Shown here: piece after piece, positions 25,482 through 36,700 of the stretch
Position numbering within the stretch: the stretch's first letter is position 1
Layout of the letters: every line of letters begins with the position of its first letter
Assembly (NCBI RefSeq): GCF_024496245.1
Contig: NZ_CP101740.1
Location: forward strand, 1,301,501-1,365,500
DNA: 64,000 nucleotides
Source: Sphingomonas qomolangmaensis
GTDB lineage: Bacteria > Pseudomonadota > Alphaproteobacteria > Sphingomonadales > Sphingomonadaceae
Direction: 5' to 3'
Program-made: the position numbers and the translations under genes
The notes under the pieces: model-generated
The model's database searches: none
Seen by the model: the letters and a program-made list of their open reading frames with translations, nothing else
What the model was told of the DNA's origin: nothing

Positions 25482-26201
25482 ATGGCGCTGCCTGTCTTCC
25501 CGCTGAAGAATTTCGACGAAAGCCGGAGCGAGTATGTCGTTGCGCTGTTAGTGTCACGGGTGCGTGCTTCCGTTGAAGACCCCGGCGTTTCCCCTGGTTT
25601 CTATTTGATCGAAAAGCCGATCTCGGACGCAATCGATGCGGCAAAGCTGGCGTCAGGCTTTGCAACCGGAGTCCATCGTGGCGCGAAGGCTCGCTACGCG
25701 GTAATGCAGGAGGACTTTCGGCGCGACTATGCTGCGCTACGCCAACTTTTCAGCGCTGAACTGGGAGCCGCGTTCGGTCACGCGCTCGCCGCCGGCTTCG
25801 ATGAATGGCTACGCCGCCCCATCGTCGAGCTGAACCCGACTGGCCTTACACCCGACTCGATAGCAGCGGCTCGGCGAATGATCGAGATGTTCGAGGCAGA
25901 ACGATTTCTTCAAATGATCGGGTTGGTGGACAGCATCGTAAAGGCTGGCGCATTGCTAGAAACACTAGCGCTGGGAGCGGATGAATTATTCGAGCTGCTG
26001 GCCGGGGAAGGAACTAGTTGGGCGAGAACGGTCTTGCTCGAGACCGATCCGCAACGGCAGGGCGAGATGCTCGGAAGGCCTGTCGGCGTCGCGCTTTTCG
26101 AGGTCGTGCGGATGATTGTCGAGCCACCCGCGCTCGACGCCATGCACATGCTTGGAGTCCTAGCGCCAACCGCCGCCGAAAAGCAGGCGATAGGTATCTG
26201 A
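25482..26201 (+). CDS. Protein of unknown function, second gene of the operon
   Basis: The 239-residue protein is mostly helical and lacks signal or membrane segments. It starts MALPVFPLKNFDESRSEYVV and has helix-rich blocks 'FERDYAALR'-like at about 80-95 and 'IEMFEAERFLQMIGLVDSIV' near 135-155. An earlier in-frame start overlaps the previous gene and is unlikely. It lies 8 bases after the first gene and 4 bases before the third, so the three should be co-expressed and may act together. No family recognised. Confidence 0.7.
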   Translation: MALPVFPLKNFDESRSEYVVALLVSRVRASVEDPGVSPGFYLIEKPISDAIDAAKLASGFATGVHRGAKARYAVMQEDFRRDYAALRQLFSAELGAAFGHALAAGFDEWLRRPIVELNPTGLTPDSIAAARRMIEMFEAERFLQMIGLVDSIVKAGALLETLALGADELFELLAGEGTSWARTVLLETDPQRQGEMLGRPVGVALFEVVRMIVEPPALDAMHMLGVLAPTAAEKQAIGI

Positions 26202-26204
26202 CCG

Positions 26205-27101
26205 ATGGCGGCCGCTCGTGAGATCCAGCTGCTCGAAAGGGTGATGCAAACGAAATTTGGGGCACGCGTCCGTCTTTTCCTGATCATCGACAAAAAAATG
26301 GTCTCGGCGCGCTGGAAGTCCCTGTCGTCGGCAGCCCTTGAGGGGTACCGTGTAGATGTCGCACAGATGTTGATCATGGGGGGCGTGACAGCGGAAGTTG
26401 CTCAGCGGCTTCGCGCCCAGCTCCTATCCCGGTTTGAATGGTTGGATAAGGTCAGCGACCAGGCCTTTGTCGAGATATATCTTACCGTTCACAATCGCGG
26501 TAAAATGGTTGACGTCGTCGTGCGCGGCTTAACCGTCGAACGCCTCATCGCCGAAATGAAGGAAATGGCGAGATTGACGCGGGAGTTGGAAACACAATTG
26601 GCGGCTCGCGGCAAGGGTTGGGGCAAGCTTCAGCTTTTGAGCGGTCTGAAAACCGGGGACGGACGGCAGATAGCCGATTGGACCCTCTGCGCCGTCCACG
26701 AGGACGGTCGGATCTGGGTAATGGCAATCATCGAGAGCAAGTCAATCTCCAACATGGAGCACCTCATCGAACAGAAAGGGCGCGGCACTGGCCAGTTCCT
26801 TAAGGATTTCATGCGCGCGAAACTTGAAGGGCTCATCATCGATATCGTAGATCTCCAAGGCAATATTTCTCCGCGCAAGTTCAGGCCGGCGCAAGTGCTA
26901 CTCGAGCCGATCCCCCCGGGCGCTACCAAGCTGGGACCATATCCGACGCGTTTCATCGGCGTGGTCCCCGATAAATTCAGCGCTCGCCAGCTGCTCAATG
27001 CCGAAACCGCAGGACTTGCGATGGAAACTTGGGCCTGGCCGGTTTCACAATCAGAAATGCTTAAACTTATCAACGCCATAGAGAAAAGCATTTCCCGGTG
27101 A
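26205..27101 (+). CDS. Possible PD-(D/E)xK-like nuclease, third gene of the operon
   Basis: The 298-residue protein has an N-terminal helical half and, at 155-180, 'QIADWTLCAVHEDGRIWVMA' then 'IIESKS'. D158, E177 and K179 are spaced like the D...ExK of PD-(D/E)xK nucleases. A small Trp/Pro-rich C-terminus follows. No toxin-type secretion motif was seen. It ends the operon. If it is a nuclease, the operon could be a defence or effector system; the motif alone is suggestive only. Confidence 0.65.
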   Translation: MAAAREIQLLERVMQTKFGARVRLFLIIDKKMVSARWKSLSSAALEGYRVDVAQMLIMGGVTAEVAQRLRAQLLSRFEWLDKVSDQAFVEIYLTVHNRGKMVDVVVRGLTVERLIAEMKEMARLTRELETQLAARGKGWGKLQLLSGLKTGDGRQIADWTLCAVHEDGRIWVMAIIESKSISNMEHLIEQKGRGTGQFLKDFMRAKLEGLIIDIVDLQGNISPRKFRPAQVLLEPIPPGATKLGPYPTRFIGVVPDKFSARQLLNAETAGLAMETWAWPVSQSEMLKLINAIEKSISR

Positions 27102-28085
27102 CGGACATCCCGCTTGAATGATGGTGTTCAAGGCTTCGAGTAAGCTCACCTGCCGTAACGTCGATCCCGTCCCCACCAGACAGCAATGGGGCGCCCTACT
27201 CGCTTTCGGGTTTCGACATTGTTCAGCTGAGCGTGTGCCAGCCGCGCGCCACCTTACGTCGTTTGATCCAAGGTCAACCTCACGCAAAAAAGGGTAACGC
27301 CGGACGTCGTTCAGATACAGGCCGACAAAGGGTAGCGGGCGAATTTGCGGCGACAAGCGCAGCGCATCAATCGCCCGCCCCAGAGTTCACGGACACAGCC
27401 TCACGGTAAGCCGCCTTCTCCCGCCACGTCTCGGCTATGGTCGAGCAGCGGCCGCCGATCTGACAGGCGGCACCGCTTTAGGCCGAGGCACATTAACACG
27501 GCTGAGCATTCACAATGCCGGACGCCCCCACGCGCCGCCCTCTACATGCCGCGATGGTCCGCGTGCCCGCCGCGCTGCATCTTCTGCGCCGCGGTCAGAT
27601 GCTGCTGGATCACCGGCACCGCTTTCTTGGCCGAGGCACGCAGCGGCGCCTGGTCGCCGCGTGCGCCATAGCTCCTGCGGCGTGATGGAGGCCGACTGCA
27701 GTAGCCTGGTATCTTGCAGTTCGGACTGCGAAACGCGAGACCTGGCCGCCCATCGGTTTCATGCGGTCGCCGAACGCGTGATCGGTTTCGCGCGGCATCT
27801 GCGCGCGGTGGGGATGTAGGTGCACTCGACCCACGTTTCACACCTTCTTGGTAAAGTCCGCCAGCGCCTCGCATCGCGTCGCTCTAGTCAGGCTCGCCGA
27901 CTGTCAAACAACCGGGGGCGACAATGATGCGAGTACACAACCAGACCGCAGCGCAATGGTTTCGGTGATTGAATCACCCACATCGGCGGGTGGTATTGCG
28001 TCCTAGCGCTGCGGCCAGATCGTCGGTAGCGTCCGACCGGTCGCGTCCTTCCCCCGATCGCGGTGTCGATACGCCCGCCGGGGAT
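27102..28085. other. Intergenic region with a decayed DUF4142-like gene
   Basis: Apart from the remnant at 27542-27660 no gene was recognised. A minus-strand tract up to about 27874 looks like the broken N-terminal part of the same gene. Confidence 0.4.
27542..27660 (-). pseudogene. C-terminal remnant of a DUF4142-like gene
   Basis: On the minus strand the frame ending at 27542 reads 'SYGARGDQAPLRASAKKAVP' then 'VIQQHLTAAQKMQ', matching the end of DUF4142 proteins (Y-A-x-x-G-D, LR, P-x-x-QHL). The N-terminal part of the family is not found in the same frame, so frameshifts or a truncation are likely. Confidence 0.4.
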
Positions 28086-29096
28086 ATGCCGTCGATGGAT
28101 ATAGGAATGGTTGTGGCACAGGCTCGAATGACAGCGCAGGCAACCATCCGGATGAAGGACAGCGACCTATCCAGCGCGGGATGGCACGAATTCACCTGTG
28201 CCGCGCCGATGGAGCGCGCCTTCAACCACCTGATTGCGGGCACCTATTTCGAGCAGAAGTTCGAACGATGGCCGCTTCCGCCGCTCGATTCCGCGGCACT
28301 GATCAACGACCTGATCTTCAGTCGGATGATCGATCCACGATGGTCGCCGCTGCAGCGCGCGTTGGTCGACAAAAGTACGGCAAAGACCGAAGCCCAGCGG
28401 CTGTGCCCAAGCCTGCGCTTGCCCGAAACCCTCGCGGTCATCCCGATGGAGTCGGTACGGTCGGCCGACCACCTCCATGGATTGTTGCAGCCGTTCATCG
28501 GTACCGATGCCATCGCCAAGCCGTCGCACGCCAGCGGCGGGACCGTCTTTCTGACGGGAGACCTAGCCCCGGCGGACATCCATGTGCTGCATGAACTTGC
28601 GGCGATCGACTACGCAACCATCATGCGCGAAATGCAATATTGGCGGTTGCCGCGCAAGGTCATCGTCGAAGCGCTCGTCCGCGCCGCCGCGACCACCCGG
28701 CCCAACGACTTCAAATTCCATTGCATCGATGGCGAGCCGCTCTTGTGCCAGGTCGATCATAGTCGCTTCGGCGATGCCTGGAGCCGGCTATATCGGGTGC
28801 CGAGTTTCGAGCCGATGTACCCGGGCGATGGTCTGGTGCCCCCCGACGACTATCGCCTCCCCGATCGCGATCGTCTTGCCGCGTTGATCGCGGCCGCACG
28901 CGCGCTGGCGGCGCCGTTCGATTTCGTCCGTGTCGATCTGTATGACGGCATCGACGGGGTATATTTCGGCGAAGCGACCTTCACCCCCGCGGCTTCGCTG
29001 GGAATCGCGCCCTCGGCAGCGGGTTGCCACCGCGTAACCGCGACGCACCGCGAATATAGCGACACCCTCATGACGGCGTTTCGTAGCGGCAGGTAG
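28086..29096 (+). CDS. TupA-like ATP-grasp protein
   Basis: From 28086 the protein is 336 residues. It has a fragment-like N-terminus, 'AKPSHASGGTVFLTGD' near residues 140-155 as the lysine/glycine-rich nucleotide loop, 'DFKFHCIDGEPLLCQVDHSR' as the beta core and 'FDFVRVDLYD...YFGEATFTP' as the metal-binding end. This matches the TupA/ATP-grasp family found in teichuronopeptide and polysaccharide loci, where ligases join acids and amines. Start is uncertain: GGGGAT sits before ATGs at 28086/28095, while the longest frame begins with TTG at 27969. Confidence 0.75.
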   Translation: MPSMDIGMVVAQARMTAQATIRMKDSDLSSAGWHEFTCAAPMERAFNHLIAGTYFEQKFERWPLPPLDSAALINDLIFSRMIDPRWSPLQRALVDKSTAKTEAQRLCPSLRLPETLAVIPMESVRSADHLHGLLQPFIGTDAIAKPSHASGGTVFLTGDLAPADIHVLHELAAIDYATIMREMQYWRLPRKVIVEALVRAAATTRPNDFKFHCIDGEPLLCQVDHSRFGDAWSRLYRVPSFEPMYPGDGLVPPDDYRLPDRDRLAALIAAARALAAPFDFVRVDLYDGIDGVYFGEATFTPAASLGIAPSAAGCHRVTATHREYSDTLMTAFRSGR

Positions 29097-29149
29097 CGGG
29101 AGCCCCCCGCGCAGCGACGCAGCATTGGCGTACGCCCGAGGCGAGATGG

Positions 29150-30133
29150 TCAGCGCGCCGCACGCGTCACGCAGGCGCCGACCGCCGCGATCCGCTCGAC
29201 ATCGGCATAAGCGGGAGTCGCCAGTTCCTCGCCGAAAATGTCGGGATCGAGTTCGTGATACCATAGCGAATACTCCGTTGCCGCCAGCGCCGCCTCGAGC
29301 TGCGGCCGCAATACGTCCTGGCCGGCGACGATCGAGACGCCGGTGTGGAGGATCAACCGTCCCCCGGGGACGAGCTTGGCGGCTGCGGCGACCATCCAGT
29401 CGAGCGACAATCGCGCTCCATACAGGTCGCCACCGTCGCGATAGGCACGCGCGCTCGGGTCGATCATGAAGGGCGGGTGGGTGACGATGAGATCGAACAT
29501 CCCCTCGACGCCGGCGGGACTGGTGGCCCAGACGGTATCGGCGTCGAGCCCGGCGTGCGCCGCGTTGATCGACGCCAGGAATAGCGCATCGGGATTGATG
29601 TCGGCCATCGTCAGATGCGCCTGCCGCTGCGCGCTCGCCGCGGCGATCCCGCCGACGCCGGCCCCTGCGGCATAATCGAGAATGCGCGACCCCCGCCCCA
29701 GCGGGGCCATCCGCGCCAAGATCAGATCGGCAAATCGGTAGCTGTCGGGGCCCAGAAATACCGCATCCTGCGCCAATGTCGGATAGGCCGAGTGGAGGAA
29801 CAGCGTGTCGCAGGCACTCGACACCCGGACCCGGGAAGCAAACACACCGCGGTCGCGTTCGACGATGATCCTGGCGTCGCCCAGCGATGCAAAGAGCTCG
29901 GGGACCAACTGCCCACGATCGAAGGGTAATCCCCACCCAAAGATATCGCGCAGCGAGCCGGCCTGTTGCCGGCCCTGCCGCGCGACGACGTGCGCGTGGC
30001 TTGCCGGGGTGGTGGTGACGAACCGATATCCGCTTCGGTCGAGTTCGCGAATCAGACAGCGCAACGCGTCGGGCGAGATGCTGTTGAGCGGGGGAACCGC
30101 ATCCTGCGCGCATTCGACGGCCATCTGTTCCAT
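29150..30133 (-). CDS. Class I SAM-dependent methyltransferase (HemK/RsmC-like)
   Basis: From 30133 the protein is 327 residues. The SAM loop is ILDYAAGAGVGGIAAA, the acidic ribose contact lies in LTMADINPDAL, and the target-binding motif is THPPFM in 'FDLIVTHPPFMID', an NPPY/NPPF variant as in N6-adenine, HemK and RsmC enzymes. An N-terminal 110-residue domain precedes the fold. It converges with the ATP-grasp gene. Substrate (RNA, protein or small molecule) cannot be told. Start at 30133 or 30124; the longer frame to 30400 looks non-coding. Confidence 0.8.
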   Translation of the reverse strand: MEQMAVECAQDAVPPLNSISPDALRCLIRELDRSGYRFVTTTPASHAHVVARQGRQQAGSLRDIFGWGLPFDRGQLVPELFASLGDARIIVERDRGVFASRVRVSSACDTLFLHSAYPTLAQDAVFLGPDSYRFADLILARMAPLGRGSRILDYAAGAGVGGIAAASAQRQAHLTMADINPDALFLASINAAHAGLDADTVWATSPAGVEGMFDLIVTHPPFMIDPSARAYRDGGDLYGARLSLDWMVAAAAKLVPGGRLILHTGVSIVAGQDVLRPQLEAALAATEYSLWYHELDPDIFGEELATPAYADVERIAAVGACVTRAAR

Positions 30134-30752
30134 CCATCCGACTCGGTTCAGACGACCAACCGGCCGCGGGTGACGCGACCGAAATCGCCCGATCCACGGC
30201 AAGCCTTGTCGCGGGCCAGGGCGACCACCCCGATCGCACCAACACTTCATGCCACCATGATGCTCCCATCGCGGTATAACATGGGCCCTGCCATGGTGAA
30301 CTAGCCAGTCCCAACGCGGCTTTCTAACGAACCATCCCGGCCTAGGTTCACGCCACGCGAAAAGCCCGCTTGCACCATATTTGGACACGGGCGTTCGCAT
30401 ACGATGGCGCTGATCGCTTCGCTCAACCTCTCGATAAGACGGCCGCTAAGACCCTCGACGGCATGGCGACAAGCGCGCAAACGCAGGTCCGCCCATCAAC
30501 GACCAGGCGGTAATCCAAACGGTGGCAGGCGGTCAGGCATGCTGGTGCCACCCCGCACTACCCGATTGGTCGGTCGACCGGCGGATCGGTCGATCATCGA
30601 ACGAGCATCCAGCCGCGTATATGAAAGGGCCGCGTGCCAGACGGCAAACCGTTCTTTCCTCTACAGGAACCTGCTGTTTCTGCTCGACATTCCCGGGCCG
30701 GATGATAGCAACGTCGGGGCTTCGCCAGAAACGGCGCATCGGGGGATATTGC
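30134..30752. other. Leader and promoter region of the autotransporter
   Basis: No gene is supported in the 619 bases. Frames extending the autotransporter upstream of 30753 lack signal-peptide or repeat character. Inverted GGTCGGTCGACC-like elements occur near 30569-30592. Confidence 0.45.
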
Positions 30753-33700
30753 ATGGCTGGTAAGTTTTTGGCGTGGTCGGTCAGGCCGCGTCTCGTGTCG
30801 TTCGCACTCGGCACCAGCGTCCTCGCCATCACCGCCGGGGCATCCCCCGCGTCGGCGCAGTGCGCGCCCGATCCGACCAGCGTCAACGGGACCACTACCT
30901 GCAGCGGCGTCGACACCGACGGGCTCAATGTCCCTACCAGCGGCACCCGTGTCGTCGTCCAGCCCGGCGCGACCGTGCTTGCCGGATCCAATGCGGCGGG
31001 GATCGCGACATCGGGTGCTACGTCGACGCTGGTCGTCGACGGCGCCGTCCTGGGCGGCGTCCGGCCCGGCATCAGCGTCACCAATGCCAATGCATATTTC
31101 GGCTATCTCGGCCCCTGCGATCCCTATGCGGGTGCAACCTTCACCCCTTGTGGCAGTCCCTTCGGCACCGTGTCGCCGCCCAACGCGACATCGATCAGCA
31201 TCGGTGCGGCGGGAACGGTCAGCGGGACCTCCGCAGTCCGTTTGCAGGCCAACCCCAACAACACCGCGGGCACGCTCACCGCAACGATCGTCAACGCCGG
31301 CACGCTGACCGGAACGAGCGGCCCCGCGCTGGTCGCCGACAGCGGCGCCTATTTCACCGGGATCACCAACCAGGTGGGGGGGAGGATCGAGGGGATAGCG
31401 GGGGTCACGCGATCGATCGACAATTTCGGAACGATCAACCGCGGTATCGTCGTCGGTGCCCCAGCCAACTTCACCTTCGCCACGCTCGTCACCAACGCCG
31501 GAACGATCAACGGCGGGGTCGCCGGTGCGATCCAATCGGTCCGGAACACGGGCACGATCGATGGTGGCACCGGATCGGCGATCGCGGGAATTCCCGCATC
31601 GGCGTTCAATAACGTCCAGCTCAACAATGACGGTCGCATCACCTCGAACGGCAATGCGGCAACGGTGACGTCGACCGGGGGGGCACTCGTCCAGAACACC
31701 GGCAGCATCATCAACGCGGGTACCGGCGCGGCGATCGAGGCCAGCGGCATTCTCAACGTCACCAACGCCGCAGGTGCGACGATCGGCAGCAACGGCAGCG
31801 TCGCGGTCCGCACCAGCGGGGTCCTGAACCTCACCAATGCGGGGACGATCGACGGATCGGTTGTCTCGGCCGGAGTCGCGAACCAGAATGCCACGCTCGA
31901 CATCGCCGCGGGCACGATCAACGGCGACCTGCTGCTCGGTGCGAGCAACGATAGCGTCACTGCGCGGTTCGACGTCGCGGCCGGGCGGATCGGCAGCGTT
32001 ACCGGCGTCATCGATGCCGGCAGCGGCGCCGACACCCTCAATCTCGGGATCGACGGCGATGCTACGCTCAACGCTGCCGCGGTACCGGCGAGCTTCGAAC
32101 GGCTCGGCCTGGCGATCGCCGATGCAACTGTAACGCTTGCTGACGGTATTCGGCTGCCCAACGGGCTGACCGCGACCGGATCGGGCAATCTGGTCAACGC
32201 CGCGACGCTGGTCACCGCCGGGCAGGCGATCGCGATATCGGCGAGCTACCCCGGCACATTGTCCCTGGTGAATAACGGCGCGATCACCGCGAACGTTACC
32301 AACAGCTTTGGCGCAGCCGTCTCGGTCAATGTCGGGGAGCTCACCAATAACGGCACGATCACTGCGATCGGCGGGGGTGGCATCAGCGTCACGAGCTACA
32401 CCCAGAACGCGCTGACCAACACCGGTACGATCACCGCATCGGGCTTTGGCGCGCTTGTCTATTCGGGTGCGCTGGTGAACAGCGGCACGATCCGATCGAC
32501 CGGCAATGTCGGCTCGGTTCTGAACGGGTCGCAGTCGAACTCCGCGCCTTCGAGCAACAGCGGCCTGATCGCGGGTGCCACCAGCGGCCTGTCGATGTCG
32601 TTCGGACGGTTCGTTAACACCGGCATCGTGACCGGCGGCGCGACCGGCAGCGGCGTAGGGATCGATATCACCTATTACGGAATCGTCGACAATCAGGCGG
32701 GCGGCACGATCAGCGGCGCGACGGGGATCAGCGCGCGCACCGGTTATAACGGCACCGTCCTGAATGCTGGGACGATCAACGGCGGGGTCGATTTCGAGAG
32801 TCGCTCTTCTTACGACCAATCGCCCGACATCTTCGTCGACAATGGCGGCGTGGTGAACGGCGCGATCCGGTTCGGCGGCGGCAACGACCTGCTCGTGACC
32901 GATCTGGTGCAACCCACGGCCAGGGTCCTGGGCGGCGCGACCGGGGGCGTCGACGCGGGCGACGGGCTGGACCGCATTCTCTACCGCGTCGGCGCCGATG
33001 CGGCAGTGCAGATAGCGCCGCCAGCAGGGTTCGAGACGATCGGCTACGAGTTGACGAACGACGCAGCACTGACGCTGACGGCGACCGGCCTGCTCGACAC
33101 CAACTTGACCCTGTCGGGCAGCGGCAAGGCAGATGTCACCGCGGACATCGCTGCAGCGAACCGGACGCTGATCGACATGTCGGCGTTGACCATCGATCGG
33201 TTGCTCGGCGATTCCGATGCAGCGCCGAACACGCTCGACGTGATCAGCCGAGGCACGCTGACCGCGTCGGCAACCGATTCGTTTGCCTATCTGCCGACCC
33301 ATGCGGTCATCGCAGGGCCGGGCCGGTTCGAGAATGCCGGCACGATCAACGTTACCGGCACCCCATCCGAGTATTTCTATTTTACCCCTTTCGCGATCGT
33401 CGGCAGCGGCACGGTAATCAACTCGGGGACGATCAATCTTGCTGGCGGAGCTTATGGCATCGACGCCCCGACGGTCATCAATTCGGGCAGCATCCTGAGC
33501 AGCGCCGGATCGGGGAGCAGCGGCGTGCTGGGGGTCGAGACGTTGCAGAACAGCGGCAGCATCGTCACCGACGGTCCGGCGGTCGCTGGGACCTATTTCT
33601 ATTCGGTGCCGAGCCAGATCACCAATACCGGACGGATCGAGAGCCGACGAGACACCGCGCTGTCCGTCTATGGCGGATCGAACATCCTGAACGACATCGG

Positions 33701-36700
33701 CGGTCTGATCCAGGGACCCACCCAGGCGATCGTCGCCTATGGCAGCACGCTCATCAACCGCGGCACGATCGTCGGCGACGTCGATCTGGCAAGCGACCTT
33801 GGCTATACCAGCTCGAGCTATGGCGCCGATGGCGGCACGCTGGCAGGCGCGCTCACCTTTGGTGGAGGCAATGACGTCTTCGTGCAGACCGGCGCCGCAA
33901 CCGGGATCACGGACGTGATCGACGGTGGCGAAGGTTCCGACGCGGTCATCCTCGCGCGGAACGGCGCGGGCAGCTTCACCGGCGCAATCAACTTCGAGAC
34001 GCTGGCGGTGAATGCGGGGATCTGGACGCTGACCGGCGCGCAACGCTATTCGGGCGGCACGACGATCGCTGCGGGAGCAATCGCGATCGGCACCGGATCG
34101 GTCCTGAACGGTGCGATCGCGAATGCCGGCGCTCTGGTGTTCGACCAGAGCACCAACACCGGCTTCACCGGCGCGATCACCGGCACCGGCAGCGTGACGA
34201 AAGCTGGCACCGGGGTGCTGACGCTCGGCACGCAAGGCTATAGCGGGGCGACGAACGTCACCGGCGGCACGCTGGCGCTCACCGGCGCGCTCGCCAGCTC
34301 CGATTATATGGTCGGCGCAGGCGCGGCCTTGACCAGCGCGAACGCCGCGACGATCGCGACCACCGGGCAGACTTTGTCGGTCCTCAACGCAGGCACGATC
34401 GCCAACACCAATGCGAGCGGGCGTGCGATCAACGTGGCCGGCGTTAACGGGCCGCGCACGATCGCGATCGTCAACGCCGCGGGCGGCGTCATCACCAGCG
34501 CCGACGACGCGATCCGGATCAATACCAACCCGACTGCGGGCAGTATCCGGATCGACAATTCCGGCACGATCCGGACGACCGGTGGCGGCCAGGCACTCGA
34601 TTTCGATGCGGCGGCATCGGGTGCGGCGTCGATCATCATCAACAATCATGTGACCGGCGTCATCCGCTCGTTCGGCCAGGATGCCATCCGCCCGGGCCAG
34701 GGCGCAATCGTCACCAATGCCGGGCTGATCCGTTCCGATGGCGCCCCCAACAACAGCTATGACGGCATCGACTGGCAGGCGCGCTCGGGCGTCGTGACCA
34801 ATTTGGCGACGGGCATCGTCTCTGGCCTGCGCCATGGCATCACCAGCGACACCGCGGTCGATGTGGCCAACGCTGGGGTAATCGAGGGTCGCAACGGCTC
34901 GGGCGTCGGCTCGGACGGCACCGGCATGGTCGTCAATTACGGCACGATCACTGGCGCGTGGGCCGGCGTGGCGACCAATGGCGACGGAGACGGCGTCGAT
35001 ATCGACCTGATCGGCACGGTGCGCAATTTCGGTACGATCCGCGGGCTCAGCGCCAACGGCGTCGATTCGGGCGGCCAGCCAAATGGCGCCGAGGGCATCG
35101 CGATGGGCGGTGGCACGATCGAGAACGCAGCCGGCGCGACCATCTCTGGCGCGACGCGGGGGATCCTGATCGACAACGGCTCGGCCAGCAGCGCCTATGG
35201 TGCGACGACGATCGTCAACGCCGGCACGATCCAGGGCGGCACCGGCGCGGCGGCCACCCTAGTCGGCGCATTCGACGATGTAATCATCAATTCGGGCAAT
35301 ATCGTCGGGGGCAGCAACGGGCTGGCGAGCGATTTCGGCGCGGGCAACGACACGCTTGCGCTGCTGCCGGGCTCGGCGATCATCGGCCGCGTCGACGGCG
35401 GTGCGGGCACCGACCAGATCGTGCTCGGCGGGACGGGCACGGGCAGCTTTGCGGGCGCGGTTAACTTCGAACGTCTCGATATCGTCTCCGGCGACTGGTC
35501 GCTGACCACGGCATCGAGCTTCGCGAACGGCGCGGGCATCGCCGCGGGCGCAACGCTAGCCGGCACCACGGCGACCTTGAGGGGCGCGATCGCGAACGCC
35601 GGTACGTTGCGTATCGACCAGGCGGGCGACGGCGTCTTCGATGCGACGCTCCTCGGCACAGGCGAGCTCGTCAAAGCCGGGGCCGGCAATGTCACGATCG
35701 GCAATCAGCTTGGCTTCACCGGCCGCACCAGCATCGAGGCCGGGCGCCTGACGCTTGCAGGCACGCTACCCTCGAAGGTTACGGTGCAGGCGGGCGCGAC
35801 ACTGGGCGGCAACGGCACCGTCGCCAGCGCGGTCGTCGCCAGTGGTGGAACGATCGCGCCGGGCAACAGCATCGGGACGATCACGATCGCCGGCAATCTC
35901 GTGCAGCAAGCGGGCTCGGTCTATGCGGCCGAGATCGGCGCCGCCGGCCTGTCGAATCGGATCGTCGTTGGCGGTACCGCGACGTTGCAGTCGGGCGCAC
36001 GGCTCGCCATCACCGGCACCGCGGGCGCCATCGGCACCCGCTACACGCTGCTCACCGCAACAGGCGGCGTTGCTGGCACCTATGCCGTCACCCAGCCGAC
36101 GACCACCGACACCGAGCTGCGACTGGGCTATACCGGCAACGCCGTGGTCGCCGATGTCGCGCGCACCGGTACCGGCCTCACCAGGGTCGCCCGCACCACC
36201 AACCAGCGCGCCGTAGCGCCCGCCTTTGCCGCGCTCGGCATCGGCAACGCCGCCTATGCCGCGCTGACGCTGGTGCCCGACAACGACGCCGTGGCGCGTG
36301 CGTTCGATGCGCTCGGCGGCGAAGTCCATGCATCGCTGCGCAACGCGATGGTCCGCGATGCGCAGATCGTCCAGGGCGCGGTCCTGTCGCGGACGCTCGC
36401 CGGCGATCCGTCGAGCGGGCTATGGGGGACCGTGCTCGCCAACAGCGGTCAGGACGATGGCAGCATCGAAGCAGCCGCAGTCGACCGCGAAACGCTCGGC
36501 GGCGTCGGCGGCGTCGACATCATGGCGGGCACGGGCCGGATCGGCATCGCGGGTGGCTATACCCGCACGCAGCTCGCGGTCGATGCGCGCACCAGCGACG
36601 CCGAGGCAAAGACGATCCATGTGCTCGGCTATGCGGGCGGTGCCTATGGCGCGATCCGCGTTCGTGCCGGGATCGGCTATGCCTGGGCCGACAACCGCAC

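Noticed and set aside
30594..34835. 1413-codon open frame on the minus strand
   Set aside because: It is the reverse of the repetitive GC-rich autotransporter gene; composition is Arg/Asp/Gly-heavy and no fold is visible.
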